From NCBI GenBank assembly GCA_016704145.1, contig JADJAS010000001.1:124001-188000 (forward strand): 64,000 nucleotides of DNA. The letters run 5' to 3'. This stretch comes from Rhodocyclaceae bacterium. GTDB lineage: Bacteria > Pseudomonadota > Gammaproteobacteria > Burkholderiales > Rhodocyclaceae. The notes below the pieces were generated by a model, which worked only from the letters and a program-made list of their open reading frames with translations, was not told the origin of the DNA and ran no database searches. The translations under genes were made by a program, and so were the position numbers. Within the stretch, counting starts at the first letter, position 1. Every line of letters begins with the position of its first letter. Shown here in pieces: positions 42,842 to 51,539 of the stretch.

Positions 42842-43642
42842 ATGGGCAGACTCGCTGATCGCGTCGCCATCGTCACCGGTGCCGGTGCCGGCATCGGCCG
42901 CGGCATTGCCCGGCGCTACGCCGCCGAAGGCGCCGCCGTCGTCGTGGCCGAATGGAGCGAAGCCGCCGGCACGGCCGTGGCAGATGAGTTGCGTGACGAA
43001 TTTGGCGCGCAAAGCATGTTCGTGCGCACCGACGTCGGCGAGCGCGACCAGGTGCAAGCGATGGTCGCCGGCGCCATCGAGCGTTTCGGCAAGGTGGATA
43101 TCCTGGTTAACAACGCCTGGGCGAGCCGTCGCGGTTCGATCGGCATGGGTCCGATCGAGAGCAAGTCCGAGGAAGACATGGACCACGCCTGGCGCATCGG
43201 CTGCATGGCCGCGTTTTGGGCCATGCAGGCGGTCTTCCCCGGCATGCAGGCGCGACAGTGGGGGCGCATCGTCAACATCGCCTCGCTCAATGGCGTCAAT
43301 GCCCACCCCTGGACGGTGGACTACAACGCCGCCAAGGAAGCGCTGCGGGCGCTGACCCGCACGGCCGCGCGCGAATGGGCCAGACATCAAATCTGCTGCA
43401 ACATCATTTGCCCGGCCGCCGCCACCGAGGCCTACAAGAAGTTCGCCGAGGCGCAACCGGCCAACGCCGCCCTCATGCTGAAACAGAACCCGATGGGGCG
43501 GATGGGCGATCCGGAGATGGACATTGGCAGCATCGCCCTCTTCCTGGCCAGCGACGATGCCCGTTACCTGACCGGCAACACGCTGTTCGCCGATGGCGGG
43601 GCCCACATCAACGGCGTCAACTGGTCGCCGGCCGGTTCGTAG
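42842..43642 (+). CDS. Short-chain dehydrogenase/reductase (266 aa)
   Basis: VAIVTGAGAGIGRGIARRYA, NNAWASRRGS in place of the usual NNAG, catalytic Ser in NIASLNGVNA, Tyr-Lys in DYNAAKEALR, and a closing LTGNTLFADGGAHING. ATG at 42842 has GGAGG seven bases ahead; ATG 42827 is also in frame. It ends the ksi-kstD operon. Roles such as 17- or 7-hydroxysteroid dehydrogenase are possible but unresolved. Confidence 0.87.
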   Translation: MGRLADRVAIVTGAGAGIGRGIARRYAAEGAAVVVAEWSEAAGTAVADELRDEFGAQSMFVRTDVGERDQVQAMVAGAIERFGKVDILVNNAWASRRGSIGMGPIESKSEEDMDHAWRIGCMAAFWAMQAVFPGMQARQWGRIVNIASLNGVNAHPWTVDYNAAKEALRALTRTAAREWARHQICCNIICPAAATEAYKKFAEAQPANAALMLKQNPMGRMGDPEMDIGSIALFLASDDARYLTGNTLFADGGAHINGVNWSPAGS

Positions 43643-43661
43643 CGCGGTCCGTTGCGGGCGC

Positions 43662-43684
43662 GGCGTGTCGCCATGGCTGACTTT
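43662..43684 (-). repeat. 23-bp dispersed repeat, copy R4, intergenic, reverse orientation
   Basis: On the minus strand it begins AAAGTCAGCCATGGCGA and ends CACGCC. It follows the SDR stop by 19 bases and lies 36 bases ahead of promoter S8. Confidence 0.75.
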
Positions 43685-43720
43685 GCAAGGCGGCGGGCGA
43701 CCGAGCGATTCACCGTCCGT

Positions 43721-43765
43721 TAGTCCGATCAGAGTATGAAAGCGCCAAGAAGGCTCGGGTAGTGT
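43721..43765 (+). promoter_or_regulatory. Regulon-type promoter S8 upstream of the acyl-CoA dehydrogenase operon
   Basis: TAGTCC-GATC-AGAG-TATGA, with TAGTGT at 43760-43765, 39 bases after the dyad start, followed by TG as in S4. The GTG start codon is 33 bases beyond. It would drive the six genes from 43799 to 49600. Confidence 0.57.
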
Positions 43766-43798
43766 TGTCGCCTTCACCATTCACAGGAATACCGCACC

Positions 43799-44890
43799 GT
43801 GAACTTCGACTTTTCCGACGACCAGCGGCTCTTGCAGGACGAAGTGCGCAAGATGCTCGCGGACACCAGTACCTCCGCCGAGATACGACGGGTGCTGGAT
43901 GGCAGGACCGCCTATGCCGAAACGGTCTGGCGCAACCTGATCGACATGGGCGCGGCCGCCGCCGCCATTCCCGAGAGCTATGGCGGTGCCGGCCTCGGCT
44001 ATCTTGAGCTCTGTCTGGTCGCCGAGGAGGCCGGCCGTCACTTGGCGCCGGTGCCGCTTGCCAGCAGCTTCTACCTGGCGGCCGAAGCGCTGCTCAAGGG
44101 CGGCAGCGAAGCGCAGAAGCAGCGTTGGCTGCCTCGCATCGCCCGTGGCGAACTGATCGCCACCGCGGCACTGGGCGGCGGCGAAACCTATCTCGCCACG
44201 CCCGCCCTGCGCTTCGCCGATGGCACCCTCTCCGGCCGGGCCGCCGTCGTTGCCGACGGCATGGTCGCCAGACTGGCCGTGCTGCGGGCCGGCGACGACC
44301 TGGTGCTGGTCGACCTGCAATCGCCGGGCGTCACCCGCAAGCCGCTGTCATCGCTGGACCCGACGCGGCCGCAAGCCGAGTTGAACTTCAGCGCGACGCC
44401 GGCGGAACCGCTGCGGGGCGAAATGAGGGGTGCCGACCTCGCCGCCCGCGTGCTGGATGGCGCGGCGGTGTTGCTAGCTTTCGAACAGGTGGGTGGCGCC
44501 GCCCGCATCCTCGACATTTCGCGGGACTATTCACTGGAGCGCAAAGCGTTCGGCCGGCAGATCGGCAGTTTCCAGGCGCTCAAGCACAAGATGGCCGATA
44601 TCTACACGCGCAACGAGCTGGCGCGGGTACATGCCTATTACGGCGCCTGGGCGCTGGCCGCCGACGCCCCGGAACTGCCGCTGGCGGCGGCGGCGGCGCG
44701 CGTCGCCGCCACCACCGCCTACAAGCACGCCGCCGAGGAAGGCATCGAAATCCACGGCGGTATCGGCTTCACTTGGGAAATGGACTGCCATCTCTACCTG
44801 CGCCGGTCGCGCCATCTCGGCCAGCTGATCGGCAGCGAACACGCCTGGCGCGACCGCCTGGCCCAGCAACTGATCACGGAGGCCGCCTAG
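43799..44890 (+). CDS. Acyl-CoA dehydrogenase, ChsE-like subunit (363 aa)
   Basis: Flavin-dependent acyl-CoA dehydrogenase fold starting at GTG 43799: MNFDFSDDQRLLQDEVRKML, then IPESYGGAGLGYLELCLVAE, with the C-terminal HAAEEGIEIHGGIGFTWEMD. It is short (363 aa) and the FAD-contact segment of the middle domain is poorly conserved. Its neighbour at 44904 is a full-length partner. Steroid degraders use alpha2beta2 dehydrogenases made of two such unlike subunits (ChsE1/ChsE2-type), each supplying part of the active site. Subunit pairing here is inference from the 13-base spacing. Confidence 0.85.
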   Translation: MNFDFSDDQRLLQDEVRKMLADTSTSAEIRRVLDGRTAYAETVWRNLIDMGAAAAAIPESYGGAGLGYLELCLVAEEAGRHLAPVPLASSFYLAAEALLKGGSEAQKQRWLPRIARGELIATAALGGGETYLATPALRFADGTLSGRAAVVADGMVARLAVLRAGDDLVLVDLQSPGVTRKPLSSLDPTRPQAELNFSATPAEPLRGEMRGADLAARVLDGAAVLLAFEQVGGAARILDISRDYSLERKAFGRQIGSFQALKHKMADIYTRNELARVHAYYGAWALAADAPELPLAAAAARVAATTAYKHAAEEGIEIHGGIGFTWEMDCHLYLRRSRHLGQLIGSEHAWRDRLAQQLITEAA

Positions 44891-44903
44891 GCGGAGAACC
44901 ACG

Positions 44904-46124
44904 ATGGACTTCAAGGACACCCCCGAGGAAGCCGCCTATCGCGGCCAAGTGCGTACCTGGCTGGAAACCCATGGTCAGCGGCGGCGAAGCGCCGACCAGG
45001 TCTTCGGCGAAGGCCTCGATGACGCGGCGAAGCTGGCGGCGGCCAAAGCCTGGCAGGCCAGGAAGGCGCGGGCCGGTTATGCCGCCATCACCTGGCCGAA
45101 GGAAATGGGCGGCCAGGGCGGCACGGCCATGCAGGAGGTCATCTACAAGCAGGAAGAGGCTGCCTACCTCGTGCCGCGCATGATCTTCGAGAACAGCCTG
45201 GGCCAGTGCCTGCCGACCATCGCCACCTGGGCGTTGCCGGAACTCAAGGCACGTCACCTGGCGAAGGGGATCGCCGGCGACGAAATCTGGTGCCAGTTGT
45301 TTTCGGAACCCGCCGCCGGCTCCGACACCGGCGGCATCCGCACCCGCGCCGAAAAGCAGGGCGACCACTGGGTCATCAATGGCCAGAAGGCCTGGACCTC
45401 CGGCGCGCACTTCTGCGACTACGGCATCCTGCTCGCCCGCAGCGACTGGGACAAGCCGAAACAGGAAGGCCTGACCATGTTCATCCTGGACATGAAGGCG
45501 CCCGGCGTGGCGATACGTCCGATTCACCAGATGTCGGGCGAGTCCGAGTTCAACGAAGTGTTCCTCAACGACGTGCGCATCGCCGACACGCACCGGCTCG
45601 GCCCGGAATGCGGCGGCTGGAAAGTCATGCTGAGCACGCTGATGCACGAGCGACTCGCCGTTGGCGGACACCTGCCGACCGATCTGCACACTGTCCTCAT
45701 CGACCTCGCGCGCAAGTGCCAATGGAACGGCAAACCCGCGATCGAGGACGCGCGGGTACGGGCGCACGTGGCGGACGCCTTCCTGCTCCAGCACGGCGTC
45801 GAACTGATCATCGCGCGGGGGCTGACCGCCTTGTCGAAAGGCAAGGCACCGGGGCCGGAAATGTCCATCACCAAGCTGGTGGCGGCAAAGGCGATGCAGG
45901 ACATCTCATCCTTCGCCCTCGAACTCGCCGGCCCCGAGGGCGCGCTGTCGCACGAATCGATCGGTCAGGACTGGAACTACATGCAGCGGCTCTGGCTGGG
46001 CGCGCCAGGCGCTCGCGTCGCCGGTGGCACCGACGAGGTGATGAAGAACGTCATCGCCGAGCGTGTGCTGGGCATGCCGGGCGAAATCCGCACCGATCGC
46101 AAGATACCTTTCCGCGAACTTTAG
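44904..46124 (+). CDS. Acyl-CoA dehydrogenase, ChsE-like partner subunit (406 aa)
   Basis: Acyl-CoA dehydrogenase with the standard middle-domain signature IWCQLFSEPAAGSDTGGIRT (about 130-149), then VINGQKAWTSGAHFCDYGIL and a C-terminal GAPGARVAGGTDEVMKNVIA. It starts 13 bases after the first subunit gene. Together they introduce the alpha,beta double bond into a steroid side-chain or C/D-ring CoA ester. Its start, MDFKDTPEEAAYRGQVRTWL, is typical of ChsE1-type subunits. Confidence 0.88.
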   Translation: MDFKDTPEEAAYRGQVRTWLETHGQRRRSADQVFGEGLDDAAKLAAAKAWQARKARAGYAAITWPKEMGGQGGTAMQEVIYKQEEAAYLVPRMIFENSLGQCLPTIATWALPELKARHLAKGIAGDEIWCQLFSEPAAGSDTGGIRTRAEKQGDHWVINGQKAWTSGAHFCDYGILLARSDWDKPKQEGLTMFILDMKAPGVAIRPIHQMSGESEFNEVFLNDVRIADTHRLGPECGGWKVMLSTLMHERLAVGGHLPTDLHTVLIDLARKCQWNGKPAIEDARVRAHVADAFLLQHGVELIIARGLTALSKGKAPGPEMSITKLVAAKAMQDISSFALELAGPEGALSHESIGQDWNYMQRLWLGAPGARVAGGTDEVMKNVIAERVLGMPGEIRTDRKIPFREL

Positions 46125-46136
46125 GAACTCCATGTC

Positions 46137-47150
46137 ATGAAACTCGGATTGCAACTCGGCTACTGGGGATCGGACCCGCCCGCCGACGGCCATGTCGGCC
46201 TTGCCCGCGAGGCCGAATCGCTCGGCTTCGACTCCGTCTGGATGGCCGAGTCCTGGGGCAACGACGTGTTCACGCCGCTGGCCTGGATCGGTGCCCACAC
46301 CAGCCGCATCAAGCTCGGCACCGGTCTGGCCCAGCTTTCGGCGCGCCCGCCGACGGCCTGCGCCATGGCGGCGCTCACGCTGGATCGCCTGTCGGGGGGG
46401 CGGGTGATACTCGGACTCGGCGTCTCCGGCCCCCAGGTGGTCGAGGGCTGGTATGGCCAGCCGTTCGAGAAGCCGCTGGCCCGTACGCGCGAATATGTCG
46501 ACATCATCCGGCAGGCGCTGCGCCGCGAAGGGCCGGTGACCAACGCCGGCCCGCACTATCCGCTGCCCTACCGCGGCCCGGGCGCCGTCGGCGTCGGCAA
46601 ACCGCTCAGGGCCAATACCCATCCGTTGCGGGCCGACCTGCCGATCTATCTGGGCGCCGAAGGGCCCAGGAACGTCGCCCAAACCACCGCCATCGCCGAC
46701 GGCTGGCTACCGCTCTATTTCAATCCGTTCCGCCCGGAAATCTACGCCGATCAGTTGAAGGACGCCCGGCCCGGATTCGAAATAGCCCCGATGGTCATGG
46801 TCAACATCGGCGACGACCTCCCGAAAACGCTATTGCCCCAGAAGATGGCGCTGGCGTTCTACGTCGGTGGCATGGGCGCGCAGGAACACAACTTTCACAA
46901 GAACCTGATGGCGCGGATGGGCTACGAGGCCGAGGCCAACCGCATTCAGGAGTTGTTCCTGGCGGGCAAGCGCGAAGAGGCGGTGATGGCCGTACCCGAC
47001 CGCTTCGCCGACGAGATCAGCCTGTGCGGTCCGCTCGCGAGGATCAAGGAGCGCTTGCAGGCATGGCGCGAGTCGCCGGCGACGACATTGCTGTTGATGG
47101 GCACGGGTGGCCCGGCCATGCTGCGCGCGATCGCCGAAATCGCCCTATGA
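46137..47150 (+). CDS. LLM-class flavin/F420-dependent oxidoreductase (337 aa)
   Basis: TIM-barrel oxidoreductase: MKLGLQLGYWGSDPPADGHV, then GFDSVWMAESWGNDVFTPLA, the classic LLM start, with GLGVSGPQVVEGWYGQPFEK and a C-terminal ISLCGPLARIKERLQAWRES. The family uses F420H2 or FMNH2; proteobacterial members may use FMN. It lies in the S8 operon between the dehydrogenase pair and an SDR gene. Related LLM genes recur in cholesterol clusters without a settled reaction. Confidence 0.87.
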   Translation: MKLGLQLGYWGSDPPADGHVGLAREAESLGFDSVWMAESWGNDVFTPLAWIGAHTSRIKLGTGLAQLSARPPTACAMAALTLDRLSGGRVILGLGVSGPQVVEGWYGQPFEKPLARTREYVDIIRQALRREGPVTNAGPHYPLPYRGPGAVGVGKPLRANTHPLRADLPIYLGAEGPRNVAQTTAIADGWLPLYFNPFRPEIYADQLKDARPGFEIAPMVMVNIGDDLPKTLLPQKMALAFYVGGMGAQEHNFHKNLMARMGYEAEANRIQELFLAGKREEAVMAVPDRFADEISLCGPLARIKERLQAWRESPATTLLLMGTGGPAMLRAIAEIAL

Positions 47151-47176
47151 AGAACCATGTCAGGGAGGAGTAGATA

Positions 47177-47944
47177 TTGACCTATCAAGTCAATCTGGAA
47201 GGAAAAGTCGCGCTGGTCACCGGCGGCAGCCGGGGGCTGGGTCGCGCCATGGTCATGGGGTTGGCGCGCGCCGGCGCCGACGTGGTGATTGCCAGCCGCA
47301 AGCTCGACGGCTGCGAGCAGGTGGCGGCGGAGGCAAGCGCCCTGGGCCGGCAGGCCCTCGCCGTCTCGGCGCACGCCGGGCAGATGGAGAGCCTGGATCG
47401 CCTGCTCGATGCCACTTACGAGCGCTTCGGCCGTCTCGACATCCTGATCAACAATGCCGGCACCAATCCGGTGACGGCCGGCCTTGCCGACCTGACGCCG
47501 GAACTGTTCCAGAAAGTGTTCGAGGTCAACACCAAGGGGCCGTGGTACCTGGCCTCGCGCGCGGCGCCGCGCATGGCCAGGCACGGTGGCGGCAGCATCA
47601 TCAACGTCATATCGGTGGGCGGCCTCAAGCCGCCCGCCTACCAGGGCTTCTATGCCGCCAGCAAGGCGGCGCTGCACGCCTTGACCAAGGTGATGGCGGC
47701 CGAATGGGCCTCGAGCGGCGTGCGCGTCAATGCCCTGGCGCCGGGCAGCTTTCATTCCGACATGTTCGACAACTCGGCCAAGGTACTGCCTGGCTTCATC
47801 GAGGGTTCGATCGCCACCACCCTGCAAAAGCGCATTGCCGAGACCGACGAAATCGTCGGCTCGGTGCTGTATCTTGCCAGCGACATGTCCAGCTTCACCA
47901 CGGGCTCGACCCTGGTCACCGACGGCGGCTATCTGACCTTGTGA
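47177..47944 (+). CDS. Short-chain dehydrogenase/reductase (255 aa)
   Basis: VALVTGGSRGLGRAMVMGLA, NNAGTNPVTA, catalytic Ser in NVISVGGLKP, Tyr-Lys in GFYAASKAAL, and the end TTGSTLVTDGGYLTL, all in order. It uses a TTG start at 47177 with AGGGAGGAG ahead; no ATG fits better. In the middle of the S8 operon between LLM and enoyl-CoA hydratase, it is a good candidate for a 3-hydroxyacyl-CoA or hydroxysteroid dehydrogenase. Confidence 0.88.
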   Translation: MTYQVNLEGKVALVTGGSRGLGRAMVMGLARAGADVVIASRKLDGCEQVAAEASALGRQALAVSAHAGQMESLDRLLDATYERFGRLDILINNAGTNPVTAGLADLTPELFQKVFEVNTKGPWYLASRAAPRMARHGGGSIINVISVGGLKPPAYQGFYAASKAALHALTKVMAAEWASSGVRVNALAPGSFHSDMFDNSAKVLPGFIEGSIATTLQKRIAETDEIVGSVLYLASDMSSFTTGSTLVTDGGYLTL

Positions 47945-47951
47945 GGACACC

Positions 47952-48764
47952 ATGGCAACCGTAAGCTGCCGCACCCTCGAACCGGGCATCCTGGAAGTCC
48001 GCATGAACCGCCCGGATCGCCTCAACGCCCTCAACCCGACGCTGATCGGCGACTTGATCGACGTCTTCCGGCAACTGCAACTGGACCGCGAGGCACGGGT
48101 CGCCATCATCACCGGCGAAGGCAAGGGCTTCTGCGCCGGCGCCGATTTGCGGGACTATGCCGCGCCCGGCGCGATCCCCGGCACCGATGGCATGTCGCAT
48201 CTCGGTTTCGTCTACAAGTACCAGGAATACCTGACGCAACTGATGCTCGCCATCCACGAATGCGACAAGCCGGTGATCGCGGCGATCAATGGCGCGGCGG
48301 TGGGCGGCGGCTTCGCCATCGCGCTTGCCAGCGACGTACGCATCGCCTCCACGGCGGCGCGCTTCGGCGCCGTGTTCATCAAGACCGGGCTGTCCGCCTG
48401 CGACGTCGGCACCAGCTACTTCCTGCCCCGGCTGGTCGGCGCCGGCGTGGCCGCCGAACTGATGCTGACCGGCCGGATATTCAAGGCAGACGAAGCGCGT
48501 GAGATACGGTTGGTCACCCGCGTCGTCGAGCCCGAGGCGCTGGAAGGCGCCGCGCTGGAAACGGCGCGGGCGATCGCCGAAAACTCCGAGTATGGCGTCT
48601 GGATGACCAAGAAAGGCCTTTGGAGCAACGTCGATGCGCCCAGCCTGCGCCATGCCATGGAACTCGAGAACCGCACCCAGGTGCTCGGCAATTTCACCGG
48701 GTGCATGGAAGAAGCCATGGCCGCCTTTGGCACAGGCCGCAAGCCATCCTGGAAGAAACTTTAG
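47952..48764 (+). CDS. Enoyl-CoA hydratase/isomerase family protein (270 aa)
   Basis: Crotonase fold with oxyanion-hole segments FCAGADLRDYAAPGAIPG (about 57-74) and NGAAVGGGFAIALASDVRIA. The catalytic Glu positions of classical hydratase are not clearly both present (AVFIKTGLSACDVGTSYFLP replaces one), so it may be a hydratase or an isomerase/lyase. Seven bases behind the SDR stop, in the same operon as the acyl-CoA dehydrogenase pair, so it is a likely next step of the same beta-oxidation turn. Confidence 0.86.
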   Translation: MATVSCRTLEPGILEVRMNRPDRLNALNPTLIGDLIDVFRQLQLDREARVAIITGEGKGFCAGADLRDYAAPGAIPGTDGMSHLGFVYKYQEYLTQLMLAIHECDKPVIAAINGAAVGGGFAIALASDVRIASTAARFGAVFIKTGLSACDVGTSYFLPRLVGAGVAAELMLTGRIFKADEAREIRLVTRVVEPEALEGAALETARAIAENSEYGVWMTKKGLWSNVDAPSLRHAMELENRTQVLGNFTGCMEEAMAAFGTGRKPSWKKL

Positions 48765-48790
48765 AATAACCGGCAAGGGAGACGCACCGC

Positions 48791-49600
48791 ATGAATGACG
48801 CTCAATTGATCGAGTCGATCGTGGCTATCGCCCGCGAAGCCGGGCGGGAGATACTCGAAGTTTATGGCCGGGAGTTTTCCGTCCAGGAAAAGCAGGACAA
48901 CTCCCCGCTCACCGAGGCCGATCAGCGCGCCCACGTGTTGATCGCGACGCGCCTGGCCGCCCTTCCCGAAACGATTCCCGTGCTGTCAGAGGAGGATGTC
49001 GAAGCCTTTCCCGGTGCCGATGCCCTGGGGCGCTACTGGCTGGTAGACCCCCTTGATGGCACCAAGGAATTCATCAAGCGCAACGGCGAGTTCACGGTGA
49101 ATATCGCGCTGATCGAGAACGGGTACCCGGTCGCCGGCGTGGTGCATGCGCCCGTGCTGGACACCACATATTTCGCGGCCCGCGACCTCGGTAGCCGCAA
49201 ACAGATCGGTGACCGGCCGTCCGCGCCGATCCGCTGTGCGACCCGGGCCGGAGGCCAACCCTGGCGCGTCGTCGGCAGCCGCTCCCATGCCGGCGATTCG
49301 CTCGCCGCGTTCCTGGGTCGGCTCGGCGACCACACCCTGGTTTCGATGGGCAGTTCCTTGAAGTTCTGCCTGGTCGCCGAAGGCAGCGCCGATCTCTATC
49401 CACGGCTGGGACCCACCTCGCTGTGGGACACGGCCGCCGCGCAATGCGTGGTCGAACAGGCCGGCGGACAGGTGCTGCGACTCGACGGCAACCGTCTCTC
49501 CTACGCCAATCCGAGCGCGACGCTCAACCCGAACTTCATCGTTACCGCGCCGGCCGGGGTCGATTGGCGCAGTTACTTCCCCGAGGAAGCCGCCGGTTAG
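48791..49600 (+). CDS. cysQ: CysQ-type 3'(2'),5'-bisphosphate nucleotidase (269 aa)
   Basis: Removes the 3'-phosphate of PAP, the by-product of PAPS use. The inositol-phosphatase motifs are LSEEDVEAFPGADAL and YWLVDPLDGTKEFIKRNGEF (about 78-97), then PTSLWDTAAAQCVVEQAGG, all with intact metal ligands. It is the last gene of the steroid operon from S8, an unusual place. Two PAPS-dependent sulfotransferases occur in the same regulon, which would create a need for PAP removal. It overlaps the convergent azlD by 4 bases at the shared sequence TTAG. Confidence 0.9.
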   Translation: MNDAQLIESIVAIAREAGREILEVYGREFSVQEKQDNSPLTEADQRAHVLIATRLAALPETIPVLSEEDVEAFPGADALGRYWLVDPLDGTKEFIKRNGEFTVNIALIENGYPVAGVVHAPVLDTTYFAARDLGSRKQIGDRPSAPIRCATRAGGQPWRVVGSRSHAGDSLAAFLGRLGDHTLVSMGSSLKFCLVAEGSADLYPRLGPTSLWDTAAAQCVVEQAGGQVLRLDGNRLSYANPSATLNPNFIVTAPAGVDWRSYFPEEAAG

Positions 49601-49911
49601 ACCGCCAGGCGCAACAACCACAGGGCCGCGAAACCGCAGCCGATGGTGAGCAGAATGTTGCCGCGCCAGGCCGCGACGACGATGGCGATCAGACCGGCCC
49701 AAAAGCGCGGATTGCCGGCGCCCAAGCTCAAGTGCCCCTTCACCAGCAGCAGGTCGGGCGCTACCAGCGCCGTGAGGGCGGCGATCGGCACGAACGGCAG
49801 CAGCGGCACGAACCAGCCGGGCGGCCGATAACGCCCTTCCATCGCGATGAAGGACAACCGGATGGCGAAGGTGATCAGCCCGCAGGCCAGCATCACCATG
49901 GCCAGGCTCAT
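49597..49911 (-). CDS. azlD: AzlD-type branched-chain amino acid exporter subunit (104 aa)
   Basis: Small four-helix membrane protein: LAMVMLACGLITFAIRLSFI, then PLLPFVPIAALTALVAPDLL and a closing ILLTIGCGFAALWLL. Partner of AzlC in export of branched-chain or aromatic amino acids. Starts 4 bases inside the azlC end. Its stop (TTA on plus, 49597-49599) interlocks with the stop of cysQ. Confidence 0.88.
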   Translation of the reverse strand: MSLAMVMLACGLITFAIRLSFIAMEGRYRPPGWFVPLLPFVPIAALTALVAPDLLLVKGHLSLGAGNPRFWAGLIAIVVAAWRGNILLTIGCGFAALWLLRLAV

Positions 49912-50603
49912 GGCTCGCTCCTGGGTGTCAGCATTGCCGCCAGCACCAGGGCGCCAAGCGCCGCGAAGAAGAGGCCGAGTTTGTAGGGCCAGGCTTCCAG
50001 CAACACCGCCAGGGTGGCGGCAAGCACCGCCACGGCGATGCGGCGTCGGTCGACGAGCAGCGGCACGACGATCGCGATGAAGGTCAGCGGCAAGGCAAAA
50101 TCGAACGACAGATCAGCCGGCAAGTGCGCACCCAGTGCGACACCGACGATGGTGGCGGCCTGCCAGCCGGCCCAGAGGGCGAAACCGGCGCCGAACAGAA
50201 TCCAATGCCCGTGCGCGGCCCCCGACATCAAGTGCGGAATCGCCGCCGCGTAGGCCTCATCGGTCAGCAGGTAGGCGAGCAAGACTTTCCAGCGTCGCGG
50301 CAGGCCACGCAACATCGGTGCCACCGAGGCGCTGTAAAGCACATGCCGCAGGTTCACCAGGCCGACGGCCCCGATCATCAGCAGTCCGGGCGCGCCAGCG
50401 CCGACCAGCTGCGCGAGAAGGAATTGCGCCGAGCCGGCGAAGACGATCGACGACATCAGAACCGCGGCCAGCGGCGGGATGCCGCTTTGCATCGCGACAA
50501 CCCCGTAGATGATGCCGAACGGGACGACGCCGAGGTGCATGGGCAATAGCGCCCGCACGCCCAGCAGGAACGCAGCGCCACGACCCAATTCCGATTTGGT
50601 CAT
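49908..50603 (-). CDS. azlC: AzlC-type branched-chain amino acid exporter (231 aa)
   Basis: Membrane protein of the AzlC family: LPMHLGVVPFGIIYGVVAMQ, then SSIVFAGSAQFLLAQLVGAG and NLRHVLYSASVAPMLRGLPR, the signature regions. ATG at 50603 gives the usual length and overlaps the end of the DMT gene by 4 bases. Housekeeping-type transport, no visible link to the steroid genes. Confidence 0.9.
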   Translation of the reverse strand: MTKSELGRGAAFLLGVRALLPMHLGVVPFGIIYGVVAMQSGIPPLAAVLMSSIVFAGSAQFLLAQLVGAGAPGLLMIGAVGLVNLRHVLYSASVAPMLRGLPRRWKVLLAYLLTDEAYAAAIPHLMSGAAHGHWILFGAGFALWAGWQAATIVGVALGAHLPADLSFDFALPLTFIAIVVPLLVDRRRIAVAVLAATLAVLLEAWPYKLGLFFAALGALVLAAMLTPRSEP

Positions 50604-51499
50604 CGCGGCCGTTCGGGCGCATTGACGAGCACAATGCCAGCCACCACCATCAATGCGGCCAGGCCGAACTGCGTGCTCAGCTGCTCGCCCAGCAAAAGCA
50701 CGCCGAAAGCCACGCCGAACATCGGCGTCAGGAAGGAAAACACCATCAGCCGGCTCGCCAGATACTTGGTCAGCAACCAGAACCACGTGAGATAGCTGAC
50801 GAAGGCGACGATGACGATCTGATAGGCCAGCGCCAGCACAACCGGCACGGTCGGCGCGGTGATGCCGGGTTCGCCCATCAGCCAGGACAGCGGCAGCACG
50901 ATCACCGCCGAGACCGCCAATTGATAGAACAGCACCTTCGCCGCGCTGATCCGGGCAAGCCCGGTGGCGCGGACCACCACCGTGGTCGCGGCCCAAAAGA
51001 CCGCGCCCAGCACGCCGAGCCCGTCGCCGATCCAGAAGTCAGCCGTGGCGGCACGCCCCATACCCTCGGCGAAAGCCAGCAGAATCCCGGCGAAGGCCAG
51101 CGCCACGCCGAAGCCATGACGCGGCCCGATGCGCTCACCGGGGACGAACCAGTGCAATCCCAGCACCGTAAAGCAGGGCGCCGTGTAGAGGAAGACCACC
51201 ATGCGCGACGCGCTGGTGTACGCGAGGCCGGCATAGATGCAGGCGAATTCGAGCGAAAAGAGGACGCCGGCGAGCAGGCCCGGCCGCGCCGAGCCGTCGG
51301 CGACGAACAGCGACAAGCCACGTAGGCGCGCAAACATGAGCACCAGCACGGCCGCGCCGGCGGAACGCAAGCCGACCTGGAACACCGGACTGACCCCGGG
51401 CAGCGCCAGCTTGATCGCCACCTGCTGCAAGCCCCATATGGCGCAAAGCAGCACCATGAGCGCGAAGGCGGCCGATCCGGGAGCGAGACGATCGTTCAC
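50600..51499 (-). CDS. EamA/DMT-family permease (299 aa)
   Basis: Ten-helix drug/metabolite transporter with two EamA repeats: LMVLLCAIWGLQQVAIKLAL at the start of the first and GVLGAVFWAATTVVVRATGL at the start of the second. The repeat copy R5 supplies RAATADF, in frame, in the loop before the second EamA unit. Substrate unknown. Starts the run with azlC and azlD. Confidence 0.88.
   Translation of the reverse strand: MNDRLAPGSAAFALMVLLCAIWGLQQVAIKLALPGVSPVFQVGLRSAGAAVLVLMFARLRGLSLFVADGSARPGLLAGVLFSLEFACIYAGLAYTSASRMVVFLYTAPCFTVLGLHWFVPGERIGPRHGFGVALAFAGILLAFAEGMGRAATADFWIGDGLGVLGAVFWAATTVVVRATGLARISAAKVLFYQLAVSAVIVLPLSWLMGEPGITAPTVPVVLALAYQIVIVAFVSYLTWFWLLTKYLASRLMVFSFLTPMFGVAFGVLLLGEQLSTQFGLAALMVVAGIVLVNAPERPR
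51035..51057 (+). repeat. 23-bp dispersed repeat, copy R5, inside the EamA gene
   Basis: Begins GAAGTCAGCCGTGGCGG and ends CACGCC (first base differs). Being on the plus strand of a minus-strand gene, it is read through as RAATADF, in the loop between the two membrane halves of the protein. Confidence 0.68.
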
Positions 51500-51539
51500 G
51501 CCATGCCGCCGGCGAAGCGCGAATTGCCCGACACGACGG

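Noticed and set aside
44974..44997. A GTCAGCGGCGGCG...GCGCC stretch in the second acyl-CoA dehydrogenase gene
   Set aside because: It lacks the AAA start and differs in the core. It is too weak to separate from codon-biased sequence.
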